Translations under genes and position numbers: made by a program | The notes under the pieces: generated by a model | Databases searched by the model: none | What the model was told of the DNA's origin: nothing | Seen by the model: the letters and a program-made list of their open reading frames with translations, nothing else | Part shown: in pieces, positions 20,153 to 30,564 of the stretch | Position numbering within the stretch: the first letter of the stretch is position 1 | Layout of the letters: every line of letters starts with the position of its first letter | Assembly: GCF_000003815.2 (NCBI RefSeq) | Contig: NC_049989.1 | Span: 13,667,764-13,731,763 of the forward strand | Reading direction: 5' to 3' | DNA length: 64,000 nt | Source of the DNA: Branchiostoma floridae | Lineage: Eukaryota > Chordata > Leptocardii > Amphioxiformes > Branchiostomatidae

Positions 20153-20992
20153 CGGTGTTCCCTTGTTGTGGAGGGTGTCTGTCATCTGCTTATCGTTCAG
20201 CCAGTTCTTCATGCGGGCATACCTTGGTTTTGCCGACGGGCTCAGCGTCGTCGAGTTCCGCCTAGATGACGGCCCGTCCTCGGTGGGCCTTCCAAGCTCA
20301 TTCCCGTTGACGCTCTCCCTCTTCAAGGCTATGGAAAGTGTGTCTAGCGTTAGTTTTGTCTTGTCTAGCTTTTCAACCGTGCCATTGCCGTTGCACTGTC
20401 CGTTCACATCTTTGGTGGCAGGTTCTTCTGGGGAAGTCTGTACAGCGATTGACGAGCACGACTTGGGCGTCTCCATCTTTTGGTCGGTGTGGTCAGTGCA
20501 TAGCGGTCCATTTGAAACAGTCTCTTTCTCTTTGAGAGCTTCTGCGTTGATGTGGTCGATTGACTTGACGTGAGAATTGCCGGTTATCCTCTTGATGAGT
20601 CTGCGAGCCGGGGAGAGGGCGAGAGAGCGCAGAGGGCTTTCCGCCGTGGTGATACGAACCGTTTTCGGGATGCCCGTCCCCGTAAAAGTGGTCTCGAGCT
20701 TCGTCGCGAAACCCTCGGGCCCGCGGAGGATGATCTCCGTCGGTTTACCCACCTCCACAGACCTCAGTACCTGTAGAGCGTCGCTGTAAGAGACGGTCTC
20801 CAAACTCGTGCCATTGACGGAGAGGATGAGATCGCCGACTTGGATCAGGCCGCTCTGGTCGGCCGCCCCGCCTCGCACCACGTCAGAGACGATCACTGGG
20901 GGGTTGCACGAGCGCTGCTTCACCAAAAAGCCCAACCCATCCCCTTCCCTTTTCATCAACTTCACGGCAATTACGTTCGGCCGAATCTCCAT
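20153..20992 (-). CDS. NOS: NOS coding exon 1: PDZ domain and linker
   Basis: 840 coding nt (280 codons) from the ATG at 20992-20990 to the donor GTATGT (GT at 20152-20151). Residues 5-116 form a PDZ domain: the carboxylate-binding loop GLGF is at 19-22, with VIVSDVVRGGAADQSGLIQV and GDLILSVNG following. ETTFTG (100-105) with the following PKTVRIT is the beta-finger that lets nNOS dock onto the PDZ domains of PSD-95 and syntrophin. Residues 117-280 are a low-complexity Ser/Thr/Glu linker with an RRNS motif (244-247; matches a basophilic kinase consensus). The end ARMKNW and TDTLH is shared with vertebrate nNOS. In mouse and human, exon 2 likewise encodes the PDZ domain. Confidence 0.97.
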
Positions 20993-21095
20993 AGTTGAAC
21001 GCCCTTTAAGACGAATGATTAACAGAGACAGCTGGGTTTTACGTCGGGTGGGAGGGAGCGAGGGTTACTGCGATGCGTCGTGTCCACATCAGAAC
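20993..21095 (-). other. NOS 5' UTR part of the first coding exon
   Basis: A good acceptor (CACTCTTCACTTACAG) ends at 21096 on the minus strand, 103 nt before the ATG. This suggests the coding exon is preceded by at least one non-coding exon further right, so the promoter is not directly upstream of the ATG. The UTR contains an ATG (in GTTCTGATGTGG) close to the acceptor that would start a short upstream frame. Confidence 0.65.
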
Positions 21096-22130
21096 CTGTA
21101 AGTGAAGAGTGGAAGAGATAAATGAATGTGAGAGCATTATGTACGGGGAGGTAGCCTGGTCGGAGCGTGGGGGCACATCCACGTGTCAGCTTAGGGCGAC
21201 ATGAGTTCTAATGACACCGATAACACATGAATATGTAACACCTAACCCTATAAAGTACTACTTCAACTTCGTGGGGGTTTCATTTGGCGGTAAGGAGAAG
21301 TTTGAGTGTTCACCGTGGTCTTTGACTTCGGTTGCGACAACCGCCATCATTAATCTGTTTTTGCTACTTGATGTCATGTTTATTTCAATGATCATTTTTT
21401 GTAAAGCCATAGTATTTTATTAGGCAAGCCTTTAATATCATGTTCTTGTGCTATGAATTTATTTCATTCGTTTAGTTTTGCTTTTGACTACACGTTACGT
21501 TATATGTATTTTAGTATACCAGTTAACTTTCGTCACTGAAGTTCGATCTCAGTACTTAGGTGCAAATAGACTTTAAACCGGTGAACATTTCAACATTTCC
21601 CCAACGACATGGATGTGGAATAGAACGCACTCTTAACCATATGATTAATGAAATGAAACGCAAATGATAAAAAAGAGAAACATTATACATTGGTACACCA
21701 ACAACGTTTAACGACACATGATGATTTATTCGCCACTCAACGTTTTTAATTATGAAAAACTGAACGAAATAGCTTTCGGTGGTATCAACCATTAAACAAG
21801 AACATATATAAAGAGATAAATTGAAAGATAACTAATGAAAATGAAATCCTGGTATTATGATTAAAGATGAAGAGATAAGATGAAGAGAGACAATCCTTAC
21901 TTAATTATCAAATGATATGAACCATGTCCGTAACGTATATGGGAAAGGGATACCTTATCTTTAGTTGATTAAGTTATATATTCTAAGCAATAATCCCCCC
22001 TGGATCAATTCTTTATTAGACTACTACACATCGGTTGCAATTACGCACAGATACATGTATGCACGTCTGTGTTTGGGCGCATTTGTGTTAGTACAAGCTG
22101 CATATCTGGAGAAGCGTGGTGGTTTCTTTA
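21096..22130. other. Non-coding, no feature recognised
   Basis: The first 70 bases right of the acceptor would be intron. The remainder is AT-rich with short chance frames. No promoter element, repeat family or exon could be supported. Confidence 0.4.
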
Positions 22131-22463
22131 AGCTAAGAACACAACCCGCCGTACGTGCAATTTGTCCGTACGTTTTTTTTGAGAGGCCACGTCCGCCACG
22201 TATTTCTGAAAACGTTCTTCCTGTACAGGGCAGGCGCGTCGCCCGAACTGGCACGTACTAGGGGCGAATCCGCAGTCCGATAGCACACAAAGTTTTGCAT
22301 GCACGTAAAGTTCTACGGCATGTCTGCGTGCTCCATAATCCGTCGGATTCCCTACGACTTCGTACGGAGGCGATACTTACCACTTACGGATCCCAAAAGA
22401 TTGCCCACGTTTTGGCACGTAGACAGCACGTATTTGCACGTACGGCGGGTTGTGGCCTTAGCT
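22131..22463 (+). mobile_element. CGTACG-rich MITE, copy 1 (333 bp)
   Basis: It begins AGCTAAGAACACAACCCG with CCGTACGTGC next, and ends with the inverse (GTACGGCGGGTTGTGGCCTTAGCT), giving terminal inverted repeats of about 28 bp. The interior has CACGTCCGCCACGTATTTC and CTTACGGATCCCAAAAGATT. Other copies: 36724-37063, 45974-46268 (inverted, truncated), 47863-47947 (one end only) and 54154-54459. None encodes a transposase. Confidence 0.88.
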
Positions 22464-22504
22464 TTACGTGCTCTAAGCGTGGCTGACCTAAAACATGAGA
22501 CATC

Positions 22505-22560
22505 AATTTAACGTCTTATCCGAGGACGTTGCTAACCAAAGCTCATTTACACCTGACTGA
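22505..22560 (-). mobile_element. SINE body fragment
   Basis: ACGTCTTATCCGAGGACGTT and CTCATTTACACCTGACT match the body of the SINE family seen at 8222 and 47082. It is cut short by the adjacent element's target site at 22569. Confidence 0.45.
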
Positions 22561-22571
22561 CCCTGTCGTTA

Positions 22572-23379
22572 TACCCGCCTCACATTAGGCGCGATTCGAT
22601 CGGAAGACTAGTTTACGAGCTCTAAATGACATTTTCGTGAGTAAGACGTCCGGTGTTCTCACGATCATCTTGCGACTTTTAGGGATCGCCGGCAATTTTC
22701 AGGAGTCTTACGACGGTCGCGGTGCAGCGAAACATGTTCTTAACATAAGCGACAAGTCGCAAGAGATCTCCGAAATCGCAGAGCTCGTTACCGAGTCGCA
22801 GATCGTGCGTGCAAATCGTGCGTACCTCGCAAGGGTATCGGTCAATAGTCTTGCGTCAATCCAACGATTGAAGACCGATAGGCGAGCACAGACATAGTTA
22901 TTAATCATCGAACGCAAATCGGATGGCGAACGCCCGTTAGTCGGGCGACGTTCGGGCGACGTTCACCCGACTTCCGATTGTTTACAAATATTGAATTTCT
23001 GGGAATGTGAGGGTAATTCTAACATTGTGGCCCCTGTGGCAGTATGTAGGCTGGCTTTGTGACACACTTTCCTTTCTTGTGTCATTTCTGTTATGCCCGC
23101 GCATTCCATTCATTGGTTAAAAAGATTCCGACAACAAAATAAGCAACATTTATTGATCTCTTGCCTTTTTTGAGGAACGTTTTGTGTTACCTTGTCCACG
23201 TGCAAGAGGTCATGGGAGGTTCATTATCATAGATTCATTCACCATCGATCGCACGAGGCTCGCTTATATGTGAGGGGAACAGGTTTGGGGCGAAATATAC
23301 GCAAGACCATCTTAAGATCTTCCGACCTTCCTGCGATCGCGAAGTACGTCCGAAGATCGTATATAATGTGAGGCGGGTA
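22572..23379. mobile_element. Harbinger-like MITE, 808 bp (copy 2)
   Basis: Same element as 9606-10408: identical 16-bp termini TACCCGCCTCACATTA and inverse, TTA on both sides (22569-22571, 23380-23382). A few base changes and a short duplication of GACGTTCGGGC near 22945 distinguish it. The high identity of the copies implies recent activity. Its right TTA is shared with the next element, which starts at 23383. Confidence 0.9.
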
Positions 23380-23382
23380 TTA

Positions 23383-23611
23383 TACCCCTGTCACATTTGG
23401 CGAAAATCGATCGGACGACGATTCTGCGGCAATCGCCCGAGCTTCGCTTATAATAATAACTTTATTGCACAACAATTATACAAGGTACAAAGTATGGCTT
23501 ATATGTGACAGATACGGTTTTGAGGTGAAAGCGCGCAACCCTCTGTCGATCTTAAATATGGCCGATCTTCCATCGATACGCCCGAAGATTGTGAATAATG
23601 TGGCAGGGGTA
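23383..23611. mobile_element. Harbinger-like MITE of a second family carrying a 44-bp LINE tail
   Basis: Termini are TACCCCTGTCACATT and AATGTGGCAGGGGTA. The left flank is TTA (shared with the previous element); the right flank is TAA. At 23453-23496 it carries ATAATAACTTTATTGCACAA and the following bases, the extreme 3' end of the LINE at 27860, between two GCTTATA repeats (23446-23452, 23497-23503). A sister copy at 29694-29915 has the same insertion at the same place. Confidence 0.88.
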
Positions 23612-23876
23612 TAACGCCACAAGAACCTACACATTCCCGAAGTGAAGTTAACGTCTTGTATATTTTTTTCAGTTTTAAGTCTTTAAGCGTCTCGTCACGT
23701 CGACTGCAAAGTTGTCTTAATAAAAAGACTACCAAGATCAACTTATAAGACAGTTAATATAATCAGTATTAAGGAATCTCCATCTAACGCAGACCGAAGT
23801 ACAGTCATTATTGCCTTTTATGGCGAAGTTCACGTTCAAGCCAGCTGGTGCACAGTTTCGTGGTTACAACGTGATT

Positions 23877-24325
23877 AGGCCACAGCAAGTAAAAGTTAAG
23901 AATGGCATCACTTGCAGAATCCAAATCCAATGTATGTAGACGGACAAAAACAAGATGGATATGAAATCAAGATGTTAAATTTCCAAGATAGAGACCATTA
24001 ACGTTGTAACAAGAATGAGAGTGATTAAACAAGGTATGGTATTACAGCTAACAAGTCGTTTACTCCTGTATTCAAGAAGTGCACAGAGTATAGTATCTTA
24101 ATATCACTTACAAAACTTACATTAGTGTCGCTAGTGTCGCCTCTACAACTATGGAATTCGAAGTAGTGTCACTTTTATATCTAGTTCTGCTCATGGCTAC
24201 CTCACTGGCGTCACTTCTACAACTACATTTACAATAAAGGCTACCACACAACTTGTTTTCCCCAATTTTGGCATGTTCTTGGGCATCTTCGTAGCGGGGT
24301 TGAATTCCTTGCCTTTTTCATAAAT
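23877..24325. mobile_element. Diverged relative of the AGGCCACAGC MITE family
   Basis: The left end AGGCCACAGCAAGTAAAAG and internal phrases (TTGTAACAAGAATGAGAGTG, CAACAAGTC-like and repeated GTGTCRCTTCTACAAC) match the family best seen at 42294-42840. The opposite terminus is not intact. It runs directly into the left end of a second, related family at 24326. Confidence 0.55.
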
Positions 24326-24935
24326 CAGGCCATGTTGATTTGATTGTATGTATGACATTCGCCTGCGAAGCAATATTTTTTCGGAAGTAAAAAGTTTCGG
24401 ACCAATGAATCGTACAAAGCAGCTGGAAAATAAGCAAAAAATGTATGCCATAGATTGCAACAAAGTATATATGAGAAAACATATATCAATGTCATAGAAT
24501 ATGTGAAAAGTGAATTCCAGGGTCAAAGAAGATGTGAAATAACAAAAATGTATTGTTGATAAGAACCTATTGTTGATAAACGAGGCAATGTCTTTTGTTA
24601 ATGACAGAGAATTTACGGCATGTTTTTGTATGTGTTTCTTTTTCTTTGAAAATCAATAAATATTATTGAAAAAATATTATTTACGGCATTGGGAACTCGA
24701 CCGACACATGTCTGATCACAATTCACCCTTGTTTTTCTCGTCACTTACATGTACCTTCTGAGAACTTATTGATCACCCTCCATACTCTCTGTGCTCAGTC
24801 ATTTTCAGCCTTCCAGACCACTTAGATTTCACAATGAATGCAACTTCTTAATCTAAAACTTTTCTTCTTCTTTCGCATCAGTTTTGAAGTTCCCAGATAA
24901 TGTCATCCGTATAATCAAATTAGCTTGGTAAAACA
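24326..24935. mobile_element. Diverged member of the AGGCCATGTTG MITE family
   Basis: It starts AGGCCATGTTGATTTGATTG and ends near TGTCATCCGTATAATCAAAT, degenerate inverted ends of the family whose best copy is 56900-57307. The interior shares CTTTGACCC and TTCACATCTTC phrases in inverted order. There is no coding frame with recognisable content. Confidence 0.5.
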
Positions 24936-25536
24936 AATCAATGCACGCGTTGATGTCACCCATAAAATTTTGTTGCTGTAGCCTCACTAAGTACTGTTGA
25001 GGAGTTCGTACAGTAAAAGAATGAGATTTTCAGACTTTAAGAGTTGGCCACATCTGGTACTATAAGGATAATGTATTTCCCCTTCCATAGTGTATAAACT
25101 CCCCATTAGTCTGTATCCTTAATCTGCGGATTCAGTCCGATGCCTCCAAAGACATGCTTCAAGAACATTAATTTCTATGTAGTGCATCTAAACTTATTAT
25201 CCACGCATCTAGGGCTTCATAATGAGCAAAAAAACTGAGCATAATAAGACCAAGATGGAATGCCGCAGTTTCTAGAAGTATTAAGAGTCTGTATGCCACA
25301 AACTTCTTTGAAGCAATCATTGTGTATGCAGTGAGAGCTCTCCATGGTTCTGGAAGTGTGGTGGTTGTTGTTCAAAGCCTTCGCTTTGACGTTGACTTTA
25401 TTTAGGTCCACAATTAGACATTTCTGTGGTATTCGTCTGTGCTATGTATAGCTAAAAAGCTTAAGTCCTTCCCGCGCCTGATGGCGCATAGGGCGGCGCC
25501 CATCTCCGTTTAAGTAGCCCTTGGGCCACGCAACGC
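24936..25536. other. Non-coding; no gene recognised
   Basis: AT-rich sequence with no repeat I can place until about 25465. There a GC-rich phrase, CCCGCGCCTGATGGCGCATA, begins that looks like the end of another dispersed repeat leading into the SINE at 25537. Confidence 0.35.
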
Positions 25537-25731
25537 AATCACTACAGCAGGGGGCTAGTCCACTGGTAGTGATGTGTGTTCAACTTCCATACTCTTTCCC
25601 GAATGCTGAGTGCTACGCAGAGAAAGAAGCATGTACCATTTTTAAAGTCTTTGGTATGACTCGGCCGGGGATCGAACTCACGACCTACCGAATGCAAGGC
25701 GAACACTCTACCCACTAGGTCATTGTACCGG
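25537..25731 (-). mobile_element. tRNA-derived SINE
   Basis: In minus orientation the head reads CAATGACCTAGTGGGTAGAG (A box) and, 45 bp on, GAGTTCGATCCC (B box). Both are well formed, so this is a tRNA-like promoter rather than a functional tRNA: the acceptor stem does not pair. The tail ends CTAGCCCCCTGCTGTAGTG. A second copy of the same family is at 37815-37996 and a head-only fragment at 56708-56771. Confidence 0.8.
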
Positions 25732-27300
25732 TTAGACTGTATAGACTGACCCCATATTCCATGGAGATGCAAAAACATAATGATGCAAATATTTGACTGA
25801 CATGCAGCCATTCTCTCATAAGTCGATTTTCTAATTGCCATGCTATCATTGCTTGAATTGCTAAGACGTTCTTTTGTTTGCAACACTGGCCTTGGTTTCA
25901 CTCAATCATGGGCACCGAGTGAGAAAGGTGTAGGATGTGCTTTTATTGGACGTACCGATATCACTCATAGCCAGAGTAGTAAGACGTTACGCCCTAGAGA
26001 TAGCGGACTACACTGCCAAAAAAGAAAATCGAATCTGCGAGCCACAAGTGCACCTTCTGAAACGCTAACTGTAAGTCAGTCTTTGATGCCACATCATTAA
26101 CGACAAACCAGCGGAACTCGCAAGCGAATGTCATTGTCACTATAGAAGAAATGAGATGTAATAGCTTAAACATAATTCCACCTTACGTTTGACATTTCAT
26201 GTAATGGCATAATACCTCGATTACCTTGCAATTGTATCAGAAGCCACGGAGGGGTTAAATCATATTTCAGACTGCCAAAAATTATGGCACTTATTAAACA
26301 GTACGAATAAGAGATCGCCTCCACGGGTTTCTCATATGTATATGGTTTGCTTGATTGTACTTCGTTAATTGTGCAATTAAGGCTTTGATTAAAATTGCAT
26401 TTATAGATCGTGATAAATTTCTGTATGACAAATGTGAAATCAATATGAAAAATGTATAAAAAATACCTCCCCTTGAACTAGTAGCCTCTTCCATTGACCC
26501 CATGACCTGGAATGTCTGCCATGTTTGATTAATGATTAGTTCTACTACCTCTGAACTCTGCTTCCATGCACTCCCAAAATTCTAACTTTTGCGTTCTAAC
26601 TTCTCACCACTCTAGATCTACTGACAGCGAATCTAAATAGCTACGTACAACACAACAATACAGCAAATAGAGATACCAAAAGCAAAGACACGTAGTCCAC
26701 GAAATGCAACTTCTTAATACAGACACATTTAGTACAATAATATATCTGTTTTGCTTCTGTCGTGAGATATGAATTTCAGATGGAATCTTCTGTCATGGAT
26801 GGATGCTTAAGAAGTTGCAAATGCGGAAAGCTCTGGAAGGAAAAGATTACAAATAACCCAAGGGAATGCAACTAATTAGCATCTCAAAGAATCGCCGTCA
26901 AACCAACTAAAAGAGCAAAAGAGACGAGAATCAAAGATCACCTACCCACGGGCTCCCCCACAGAGAAAAAGTCTACTATATGTATGGGCATACATAATCT
27001 TATAAAAGAGAGCCAGGAACTTATACTAGTACTCTTTGCATTGACAAATGATTTGATAAATGATGGTACTATTTCGCCTCCAGTCTTTGGCAAGCTGTGC
27101 CTGTGTGCAGTGCAATCAGGTGGCCACATGAAATAACACAAGAGACGCAGTTGGAAAATGCTTATCTATGGTTTAAAATGTCACGGTTTGAAGCTGGTAA
27201 CAATTTGTTTCGACATTGATCCTTCTTTCCTTGTCTTAGCCTTATCTCCGACCAAACACGACGGCGAGTATGTAGAATTATTTCGCCACTTGCTGTGCGG
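25732..27300. other. Non-coding; no gene recognised
   Basis: No exon with splice sites and plausible coding was found on either strand. One 12-bp inverted pair (GCAACTTCTTAA at 26705, TTAAGAAGTTGC at 26807) spans about 115 bp and may be a decayed miniature element. Confidence 0.35.
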
Positions 27301-27324
27301 AAACATAAACCAAGTGACTTAATT

Positions 27325-27560
27325 GTATCTCAAAGTGACTTAATTTTCCCAGAATTATCGAAGAGCGGAATTTGGTGCCACCAAGCACAGTAGGACAATC
27401 TTCACTGGATAGCTTTAAAGAACGCTTGCAGATATATGTGCAAAGGTTAGGTGTCAGGTCATGCAGTGTAATATAATAAGCTGCTGCCGCGCCGCGTGCC
27501 TGCGAAGCTGGTGTGTTACGCTGAAGGGCGGTAATACCGACCATATAAGATGCAGATGTC
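27325..27560 (+). mobile_element. LINE 3' end (FPR-I-E-N and SLDSFKERLQ motif), copy 1
   Basis: Translation around 27340-27460 gives FPRIIEERNLVPPSTVG then SLDSFKERLQ and a stop. This is the C-terminal signature (FPRTI-WN-LP...SFK) of CR1/L2-like reverse transcriptases, as I know it from invertebrate LINEs. A conserved GC-rich 3' UTR follows (GCTGCTGCCGCGCCGCGTGC). A better copy lies at 48785-49020. Both are heavily 5'-truncated. Confidence 0.75.
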
Positions 27561-27859
27561 TCTACAATTTAACAAATGCGCAAAGCTTGTTTGGGAAAAA
27601 ATACATGAGGTACTCCTGAACTAGAAATAAACACCATTTTACTCGTCTAATTCGTTCTCGGTTGCGACATGAATATAAGTCACGACTTGAGTGTGCCGCC
27701 ACCATGTCTAGTAAATATATGTTGCAATAATAAAAATTACTTTCTAGGAGATAAGCCTTACCGCGTACAAATATGTTAACACACCAAAGAATGTTTAACA
27801 TTGGAACTAGAACTGCAAACGACAGGTTAAAACTCAACATCTTTATGAAATAAATTTAT

Positions 27860-28265
27860 GTAATAACTTTATTGCACAACAATTATACGAGGTACAAAGT
27901 ATGGCATCTACATAACTGCAGTTCTATAGCTTAACTTAAGGCTTATCTAACTAATACAGGAGTTGTAGTATGGGATACGTTTCTTATAACCATTGAAGGT
28001 TTTTCAATCAATTTGAGGAATTTCTAATGTCTAAACCGTCTTTGATATATTTTCCTATATCTGCCATGCAGGGATTGTCACATGTCATTATGTATTTGAA
28101 TTTGCACTTCAGGTCCATTGAGATAAATCCTTGTGTATAAAATGACAGCCTTCTGTTTAGAGAATTGCGTATATCAGAATATTTGGGACATATAACCATA
28201 AAGTGATATTCGTCTTCATTTAACTCTGGACAGAATGGACAAACACTCTGGTCGATATTCATCTA
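27860..28265 (-). mobile_element. LINE 3' end with Cys-rich C-terminus (CPFC...H...C)
   Basis: The minus strand encodes SVCPFCPELNEDEYHFMVIC then PKYSDIRNSL..., 80 codons to a stop. This zinc-knuckle-like CxxC-x8-H-x4-C pattern after the reverse transcriptase is common in non-LTR elements. The 3' UTR ends with ATTGTTGTGCAATAAAGTTA at 27860. The 3' end recurs at 30565-30806 and, as a 44-bp stub, inside two MITEs. It is truncated and inactive here. Confidence 0.8.
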
Positions 28266-28587
28266 TTCATAAACTTGTACTTGGGTTAATTCATTTCTAT
28301 TCTCTTATATGTTTGCATGTATAGCTGCAGTATAGACCTTAGAAAAATCGCTGTATCTTTTGCGTGTGTGTCAATAAGGGTTTTTCTAAGTAACCCTGAT
28401 TTGACGTGATGTTTTTCACGTAAGAGTTATAAGAGGTAACAAATGAACTTGTCACTTGCCATTGACTAAACTAGCAGTTAATGTCTCAAAATTGAAACCT
28501 GCTGGGCACACATTTAATGAAGAAACTACATTACCCATCAATCAAATTGTCTTTAAGTCAGTGTATAATACTAAGTAAAGGTGGTAT

Positions 28588-28813
28588 CTCACTGCACGTG
28601 GGACACCGATGCGGCACTGTGGGATTTGAAAGATACTTAACGGATTTCAGAACTAAAGAACGAATGAATTTTCTTACATTTTGTTTATTTTGCTGTCTTC
28701 TATGTCATACTTTTTTTACGTAATTGCGCAATATCTAAATCATAAAACATCGGCGAAAATAACCGCGGTAAAGGAACCCCGCAGTGCCGCAGCGGTGCCC
28801 CAAGTGCAGTGAG
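28588..28813. mobile_element. Diverged MITE related to 49329-49574
   Basis: The ends CTCACTGCACGTGGGACACC and its approximate inverse GGTGCCCCAAGTGCAGTGAG form ~35-bp arms with several differences. The interior (GGATTTCAGAACTAAAGAAC, TGCTGTCTTCTATGTCATAC, ATTGCGCAATATCT) is the inverse complement of the interior of the MITE at 49329, so the two are opposite-orientation relatives. Confidence 0.75.
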
Positions 28814-28984
28814 TTACAATGAGTTATTCACCTTTCTCGAATCAAGTACAACAGCTACACTTAGATTTGTGTATATCTTTACATGCCGCAACTCCCATAT
28901 ACAGAAAAAGACAAATATATATTTAAAATCTTAAGAATGCTTCCCTCGCTGGGATGCCCGAACACCGCGTCCCGACCGTACCCT

Positions 28985-29160
28985 TTCCGCCTTGTCGTGG
29001 TGCGGGGGCCCGAATGTACCAAAACTACATGGACACGTACTGTGGCTAAAGACCTAGCGGCCATTGGATCCACTGGGATGCTGCTCAGCCCCTAGCACAG
29101 AACAGACCCCAGTGGAGGAAACTCACAGCCTTATGTCCCACATGGGATGAAGAGGATAAG
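28985..29160 (+). mobile_element. LINE reverse-transcriptase C-terminal fragment
   Basis: Frame 1 gives TWTRTVAKDLAAIGSTG. After a one-base shift the next frame gives AQNRPQWRKLTALCPTWDEE and a stop. The pattern (TWRRTVEKDL ... A-DR--WR-L--AL) is the usual C-terminus of a common class of animal LINE reverse transcriptases. The tail (GATGAAGAGGATAAGTAAGT) is also typical. The frameshift makes it a relic. Confidence 0.65.
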
Positions 29161-29693
29161 TAAGTAAGTTAAGAATGCTTTGTTATTATTATTATTAGAA
29201 AGAATATCAAAACTCATGATTTAAGCCCTCCTCGGTTGTAACACTATACCAAAAAACTTATGTTAGCCTTATTGTAAACGAGATAAGCATATTAAGTTTT
29301 CTACTATACATCTATTTTGTACTTTGTAATAGAAGTTGCCATAAAATCATCCTGCAATAAAATACTTCTTCTATAACTGAGTGTAGCCGTGTGTTTGGCA
29401 GGTTACAAGTTGAGTGATGCCAGCATATAGGCATGCTCTTTATATGCTTTTTAGCCGCCCCAACATAATGGCTTTCTCTGAAAAGGCAGCGATTGTACCT
29501 TAAGCCTTCAATCTAAACCAAAACATTACACGTGAATTTGATACATATATCGTTGGTCACCATAAGTAAATTTTATGGTTAACATTCATGCTAGTGTACT
29601 TTATCGCGCATTGATTTTAGCAAAATCGAAAAAGAAACACACACACAGGAAACTCCGATCCCTTCCGACAATTGCCTTGATTATGCCCCTGTC

Positions 29694-29915
29694 ACATTTG
29701 GCGAAAATCTATCGGACGACAATTCTGCAGCAATCGCCCGACCATCGCTTATAATAATAACTTTATTATACAACAATTGTGCAAGGTACAAAGTACGGCT
29801 TATATGTGACAGGGACGGTTTTCAAATGGAAAATACGCGCAACCCTCTGTCGATGTTAAATATGGCCGATCTTCCATCGACACGCCCGAAGATCGTGGAT
29901 AATGTGACAGGGGTA
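29694..29915. mobile_element. Harbinger-like MITE with LINE tail (copy 2)
   Basis: Sister of 23383-23611: termini TGCCCCTGTCACATT and AATGTGACAGGGGTA, TTA on both sides (29691-29693, 29916-29918). The same 44-bp LINE 3' stub (29754-29797) sits between two GCTTATA repeats at the same internal position. Confidence 0.88.
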
Positions 29916-30289
29916 TTAAGTATACATTTATAGTTAGTGTGGTGGCTACATAGCATTGAGCTTAGTTGCAGAAATGGCACCAATACAGTAGCCTCCAGTG
30001 AAAGCCTTGAGTTTAGTTGTATGACACTATACAATGTACGCTGCCGCACTACTAGTAGTGCCACATTTTACACTTCTTGAAAACAGGAATATAAGTCTTG
30101 CTGTGATACGATTTTTTTTCGCTCCAATTCTTGTTACCAAGTATATGATCTCTAGCGTTGTATTGAAAATTTAGGTATCTTGTTTTTTCTGCTCATATTT
30201 CTTTTAGCGCTTTCGTATTTGGAGTCTGAAAAGGATAAATTTACTTTCCGTGGCCTTATTGTCCTTTGTAACTACTCAGATGTAAGTGG

Positions 30290-30490
30290 GCCATAAAAAA
30301 CAACCATTATTACCCCTATGAAAAATGGAAGTACATATGGGTTTGTCTGTCGGCCTGTCTGTGTTTCCGGATATTCGCAGTCAGTATAAGAAAGAACCTC
30401 TGTGTGGATTGTGATGATATTTGGTATTGATATTTGGTATGCGGGTAGGAAGACGAAGGTCAAGGTCGATTTGCACCCCCCCCCCGTGTA
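30290..30490 (+). mobile_element. 5' fragment of the 'subterminal covariation' family
   Basis: TTACCCCTATGAAAAATGG followed by TTTGTCTGTC/CTGTCTGTG and GTGATGATATTTGGTAT matches the start of the element at 11027 in the same order. It stops at a run of C at 30476-30485. Neither the 3' end nor its CTAG is present. Confidence 0.5.
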
Positions 30491-30564
30491 TGACATTGTT
30501 GTTACCACAAAACTTCGTTTTCTTGTATCTTTTGTACTGGATATGCAGTGATCTTGATTTTAAA

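Larger units (their letters stand above)
620..21095 (-). other. NOS: Nitric oxide synthase gene, PDZ-containing neuronal-type, 5' part
   Basis: NOS oxidises L-arginine to citrulline and nitric oxide using NADPH, O2, haem, tetrahydrobiopterin, FMN and FAD. The part seen here is seven coding exons (840, 161, 163, 92, 142, 140 and 172 nt) with compatible phases that sum to 1710 nt, or 570 codons. In order they give a PDZ domain (residues 1-116), a linker (117-280), a CxxxxC zinc motif (Cys284 and Cys289), the haem-ligand Cys378 in a WRNAPRCVGRIQW context, the FDVLP and DPELF segment, and the GWYMCTEIG substrate loop (Glu555). Human nNOS has the same order and very similar spacing. The calmodulin-binding and reductase parts are off the left edge. 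Amphioxus is known to carry several NOS paralogues; which one this is cannot be decided here. The gene identity is secure; the exon joins come from splice consensus and phase, not from a transcript. Confidence 0.97.

Noticed and set aside
20163-20789. Plus-strand frames of 65-136 codons
   Set aside because: They are antisense shadows of the NOS PDZ exon.
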